Part shown: positions 60,545 through 64,000 of the stretch, one piece after another | Position numbering within the stretch: the first letter of the stretch is position 1 | Layout of the letters: every line of letters begins with the position of its first letter | Assembly (NCBI GenBank): GCA_947564735.1 | Contig: CANOEC010000019.1 | Coordinates: forward strand, 1 to 64,000 | Direction of reading: 5' to 3' | DNA: 64,000 bases | From: an uncultured Lachnospiraceae bacterium | Lineage (GTDB): Bacteria > Bacillota > Clostridia > Lachnospirales > Lachnospiraceae | Program-made: the position numbers and the translations under genes | Notes under the pieces: model-generated | The model's input: the letters and a program-made list of their open reading frames with translations, nothing else | Database searches by the model: none | What the model was told of the DNA's origin: nothing

Positions 60545-60761
60545 TATATCAATCTTCTCACAAGCAGCAGGCCCAACAGCTACCTAGCCGACATCGACAG
60601 GCAGGCACAGGAACGTTTTGAGCGGCTCATAGAGGACATGAAACAAGCACAAGGTTACGGAACAGCTAAAGGTTGAAAATGCCTTAGAATGGGTCGGACG
60701 GATGAATAACATACGGGCGTGTGCGATGGAGATTGTAAATATGGAAATCATCTATGCTTAA
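60545..60761 (+). pseudogene. Remnant of TnpV-type transposon gene
   Basis: Translated segments YINLLTSSRPNSYLADID and RQAQERFERLIEDMKQAQ in one frame, and ENALEWVGRMNNIRACAMEI in the next, match the C-terminal part of TnpV proteins carried by Clostridial transposons and ICEs. The frame breaks near 60654-60656 by a net 1-nt gain or 2-nt loss. The 5' half is missing. It sits between spoIVB and ABC exporter genes, so it marks a past mobile insertion. Confidence 0.75.
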
Positions 60762-60768
60762 CAGAATG

Positions 60769-60796
60769 GTGGCAGAGAGAAATCTCTGCCGCTTTT
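60769..60796 (+). terminator. Terminator after the tnpV remnant
   Basis: A 10-bp stem GTGGCAGAGA/TCTCTGCCGC (one G-U), GAAA loop, then TTTT. Confidence 0.75.
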
Positions 60797-60827
60797 AGGG
60801 TTTGTCAAGTAAACCCTTCAGATTTTA

Positions 60828-62636
60828 TCATTTTTCCTCGCAACTATGCATATACCATTTCTTCTGAGCTTGAAGCAACTCTTGGAACTTTCCATCAGTT
60901 ACTTCCAGTTCACTATATGTCCCCGTCTGAACTAATTTCCCCTGCTCCAAAACTATAATACGATCCGCTATCTTCGTAAGTCCAATTCTATGCGTAACAA
61001 TTAATGTGGTCCTTCCATGAGCCAATTCAGCGAATTTTTCATATAACTTTGTTTCCTCCAGCGGATCTATAGCTGAAGTTGGCTCGTCTAAGATCATAAT
61101 GCTTCTGTCCCGGTAGATACCTCGTGCTATGGCTATCCTTTGCCACTGCCCGCCAGATAATTCCATTCCTCCGAAATCCCGCGACAAAATGGTATCATAT
61201 CCATCTATATATTTTTCTTTATTAAGCTCCACATTAAAATTTTCCATGCATTGATGAAAGACCGCAGGATCCTGGTCATCTAACGTATGGTCGCTGATTA
61301 TGACGTTATCAGTTATTGACATCTTATATTTCTGAAATTTCTGAAATATGGCGGACATACCTGCACCCACAGTTTTCGGACTCATCCTGCCAATGTCTGC
61401 ATCGCCGATTTTCACAGTCCCGCTGTCTGGGGCATAAATACCAAGCAGTATTTTCGATAATGTTGTTTTTCCCGATCCATTACTACCTACTATAGCTATT
61501 GTTTCTCCCACATCTATCTGGAAAGATATATGGTCAAGAACCGGTCTGTTTGACCCCGGGTAGGAAAAAGAAACATCCGCCACAGTTATCCTGTCGTTAA
61601 AATCAATGTCTCCCCATTCTTTGTTGGGAAAATCACTATTAACCAGAGAAACGAAGCTGTTGACAATACCCACGCCATCAAAGGGAGACAGGAAGTGATA
61701 CGCAGCGTCATCGCACATGGCATATAAAAGAGTAATGGACGAAAGAACAGATGCATATAAGGCGGCTGAAATCCGCCCCCGCAACAGAGAAACAACCAGC
61801 AAAACCATTACTCCCCCATATCCCAGTACGGTAATAAAGGTTGTAGCCAGTTCTACCAGCTTGATCTTTTTCTGTGCCTGCCATATGTAATCATTAAGCC
61901 GCTCTGTGTTTTCCAAAAATTTCTTTTTGAAATAGCCGCCAACCCCCAGTGTCCTTGTTTCTTTAAAATATTCCGGATCCCCAACGCATTTTTTAATGTA
62001 AACATCCATCCTATGTACAGGCGCAACATTGTCTTCCAATTTGAAAATAACATCCGGTCTTATGAACATGGATAAATAAAATGGCACAAAGATCAATACA
62101 ACGCATAACGCAAGTATAGGATCGAACTGCCACAGATATACTCCCATCAAAATACAGTATGGTCCATATTTAAACAAAAAACGGAGCATAGGAACCATTA
62201 GTGCAAAGCAGTATTCCGTCCCTTTGTTGGCCTTTTCCACAAAATCCAGAAACTCCGTATGCTCAAACCACTCTGGCGGAACAGACTGCATTTTTCTTTC
62301 AAGCTTCAGCATCGCCTCTCTGTCAAGCTTCAGTTTTAACGCAGGGATCACGGAATGCCCTATTTCATTGGTAGCATGCTGCAATACAATTATCGCGCAT
62401 AGTGTACACAGGGAAATGATAACCTGACCTGAATAGAAATCACTTTTTTCTACGACAGAAAAAAACTGTGTCGTATAATAAGTCATACCAAACGCCAGCA
62501 GACAGTTTATAACATCTATGACAATAAAAAGAAAGAAATGTAATGGATAGGCAAAAAAGCCTTCCCTCACTGTCCACAGAAACAGCCGGAAAAATCCATA
62601 TTTTTTATTTAAAATAGTGTTCATATTATCTTTCAT
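60828..62636 (-). CDS. ABC exporter half-transporter (membrane domain plus ATPase)
   Basis: A 602-residue ABC exporter. About six membrane helices fill residues 20-310; the ATPase domain has Walker A GSNGSGKTT, signature LSGGQWQRIAIARG, Walker B MILDEPTSAID and the H-loop VTHRIG. Class MsbA/bacteriocin-type. Its ATG overlaps the stop of the upstream gene (62633-62636), and the two proteins end alike (QKKWY, QKRWY), so they are paralogues forming a heterodimer. Substrate unknown. More AT-rich than the host genes to the left. Confidence 0.88.
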   Translation of the reverse strand: MKDNMNTILNKKYGFFRLFLWTVREGFFAYPLHFFLFIVIDVINCLLAFGMTYYTTQFFSVVEKSDFYSGQVIISLCTLCAIIVLQHATNEIGHSVIPALKLKLDREAMLKLERKMQSVPPEWFEHTEFLDFVEKANKGTEYCFALMVPMLRFLFKYGPYCILMGVYLWQFDPILALCVVLIFVPFYLSMFIRPDVIFKLEDNVAPVHRMDVYIKKCVGDPEYFKETRTLGVGGYFKKKFLENTERLNDYIWQAQKKIKLVELATTFITVLGYGGVMVLLVVSLLRGRISAALYASVLSSITLLYAMCDDAAYHFLSPFDGVGIVNSFVSLVNSDFPNKEWGDIDFNDRITVADVSFSYPGSNRPVLDHISFQIDVGETIAIVGSNGSGKTTLSKILLGIYAPDSGTVKIGDADIGRMSPKTVGAGMSAIFQKFQKYKMSITDNVIISDHTLDDQDPAVFHQCMENFNVELNKEKYIDGYDTILSRDFGGMELSGGQWQRIAIARGIYRDRSIMILDEPTSAIDPLEETKLYEKFAELAHGRTTLIVTHRIGLTKIADRIIVLEQGKLVQTGTYSELEVTDGKFQELLQAQKKWYMHSCEEK

Positions 62637-64000
62637 GATTCATACCACCTTTTCTGACTGTTGTACATGTTCGCATAAAAATCCCTGTTCTGCATCAGCT
62701 CATCATGTGATCCAAATTCCCTGATCTTTCCGTCATCAATCACAAAGATCACATCGGCAAGTTTAGTAGATCCCAAACGGTGGCTAATGAAAATAGTGGT
62801 TCTTGCTTCGCAGATCCTCCCAAATTCTTCATACAATTTGTTTTCCATAACCGGGTCTAATGCAGAGGTTGGTTCATCCAGAATCAACACTGCATTTTTC
62901 TTTATAAATGCTCTGGCAAGCGCTATCCTCTGCCACTCACCGCCCGATATCTCGATCCCTCCTTCGGAAATTTTTCCAAGAGGTCTTTTCACATCGCCTA
63001 TTTTCTGAATTAAATTTTCCAGTCTGCACGTCTTGATTACTTCATCCACTTGCTCTTTGCTACATTCTGGATTTCCAAAGGAAATATTGTCATACATGGA
63101 AACTTGGTATTTTGCAAAATCTTGATACACAATCGCATATATTTTCCTCAATTCCACTATGGAATACTCTTTTAATTCCTTCCCGTTAATCAGAATTTCA
63201 CCTTCATATTCCCTGTATAGTCCCGTCAGCAGTTTTATGATTGTAGACTTCCCAGCACCATTCTTTCCCACAAATGCAAAATGATATCCTGACGAAAGAG
63301 TCATGGATAATCCCTTCAAAATATAATTTTCCGTATTTGGATATTTAAACCAGACATTCCTAAATTCAATGGTCCTGACGGCTGTTACACCCACAGCGTT
63401 TCCGGATAACTTTTCCTCCGGCAGTTTGAAAAATGCATCAATGTCTTTCAGTTTCTGATGATTATTTGTAATCTCGGATATGGCACCTGAAAATCCCCAT
63501 GACATTGTTTCCGTCAAAGACATCACTGCCGCAAACAAAGACAAGAATAAGCCAATTGTCATATTATGATTGAAAAGTGAAACTAAGAGCATGGATGCAA
63601 TCAAAATGGTAAGCAATGAAGTAAGAATACTGCCACCTTCCACATTTGCATTCCGTTGTATACATGCGGCAATACTTTTTTTCCGAAACATCTCATAGAA
63701 TTTTAACATCCGCTTTTCTACAAACGGACCATATTGAAACAGGGTTCTTTCCTCCACACTATCCCTGCCGGTCAGTAAGCCGTAAAAATATTCATAGTAT
63801 CTTTTGTAAATAGCTTCCTCTTTCTCCATATCATATTTCTTTTCCCCTGCCTTCACTGCAATCCGTATCAATGGCAGCGATACTGCCATGACAAGAATTC
63901 CGGTTATTACAGAAGTTGTCATAATTGCAAAGAATACAGACATGATCCGGGCAACTATTTCAACCGCATTTAGTATCGCCTGATAAATCGTAAAAATAAT
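62633..64000 (-). CDS. ABC exporter half-transporter (5' end beyond window)
   Basis: At least 455 residues are seen; the frame stays open to the right edge, so the start lies outside. The visible part has the later membrane helices (around SILTSLLTILIASMLLVS and IGLFLSLFAAVMSL) and a full ATPase domain: Walker A GKNGAGKST, signature ISGGEWQRIALARA, Walker B LILDEPTSALD. An internal ATG at 63943 would give a product without the usual first helices and is not taken as the start. Transcribed before and coupled to the partner at 60828. Confidence 0.85.
   Translation of the reverse strand: MIFTIYQAILNAVEIVARIMSVFFAIMTTSVITGILVMAVSLPLIRIAVKAGEKKYDMEKEEAIYKRYYEYFYGLLTGRDSVEERTLFQYGPFVEKRMLKFYEMFRKKSIAACIQRNANVEGGSILTSLLTILIASMLLVSLFNHNMTIGLFLSLFAAVMSLTETMSWGFSGAISEITNNHQKLKDIDAFFKLPEEKLSGNAVGVTAVRTIEFRNVWFKYPNTENYILKGLSMTLSSGYHFAFVGKNGAGKSTIIKLLTGLYREYEGEILINGKELKEYSIVELRKIYAIVYQDFAKYQVSMYDNISFGNPECSKEQVDEVIKTCRLENLIQKIGDVKRPLGKISEGGIEISGGEWQRIALARAFIKKNAVLILDEPTSALDPVMENKLYEEFGRICEARTTIFISHRLGSTKLADVIFVIDDGKIREFGSHDELMQNRDFYANMYNSQKRWYES

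Noticed and set aside
1-64000. CRISPR arrays, rRNA genes and known anti-phage systems
   Set aside because: No regularly spaced repeats, rRNA core sequences, cas genes or recognisable defence gene pairs were seen.

Overview
The window looks like the chromosome of an endospore-forming member of the Lachnospiraceae (Clostridia). Supporting signs are the complete eight-gene spoIIIA operon, spoIVB, the order nusB-xseA-xseB-ispA-dxs-tlyA-nadK-argR-recN-spoIVB, a T-box-controlled trpXYZ-type transporter, and DUF4125 and DUF6320 genes that I associate with this family. The species cannot be named from sequence alone.

Layout. 1-2850: right end of an AT-rich integrated element with a Rep protein that joins an HUH endonuclease to a superfamily 3 helicase (the CRESS-DNA virus/plasmid type) and a tyrosine integrase, abutting the 3' end of a minus-strand tRNA-Leu(AAG). 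A tRNA-Leu(CAG) follows. 3397-15170: a chitobiose/GlcNAc locus. It has a GH94 phosphorylase, a phosphohexomutase, an ABC importer without its own ATPase, a split YesM/YesN-type two-component system whose regulator lacks its linker, NagB and NagA. Together these give phosphorolytic use of (GlcNAc)2 down to fructose-6-phosphate. 15328-19817: a GerMN lipoprotein, a DUF4125 protein, and a divergent set of DUF6320 membrane protein, AATase-like acyltransferase and esterase. 20030-26466: dgt, dnaG, rpoD, trmK and a TGS-kinase fusion. Then come the RNase P RNA, a secreted trypsin-like protease, a membrane protein, an aldose epimerase-like protein and an ABC transporter.

31356-33902: two COG0523 (CobW/G3E) GTPase genes. 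One has a very His-rich segment; the other lacks the CxCC motif and carries a YcgQ-like C-terminus. Each is preceded by a copy of an apparently undescribed structured element: a shared 48-nt block, three hairpins, and a loop that pairs entirely with a downstream segment. The pairings differ in sequence between copies but are kept. This is the most interesting unexplained signal in the window.

34032-40108: S4 protein, CmpB-like membrane protein, PHP hydrolase, and a T-box (Trp specifier) with trpXYZ. 40250-45536: spoIIIAA-AH. 45607-60479: deoB, prfC, a transglutaminase-like protein, asp23, then the conserved nusB-to-spoIVB block. Spo0A usually follows spoIVB; here a decayed TnpV gene and two minus-strand ABC exporter genes occupy the spot, and the second runs off the window, so an accessory insertion is likely. 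A small family of covarying palindromes recurs at 19822, 40171 and 59074.

Starts were chosen by ribosome binding site spacing. No database search could be run, so family names rest on motifs and remembered family features.
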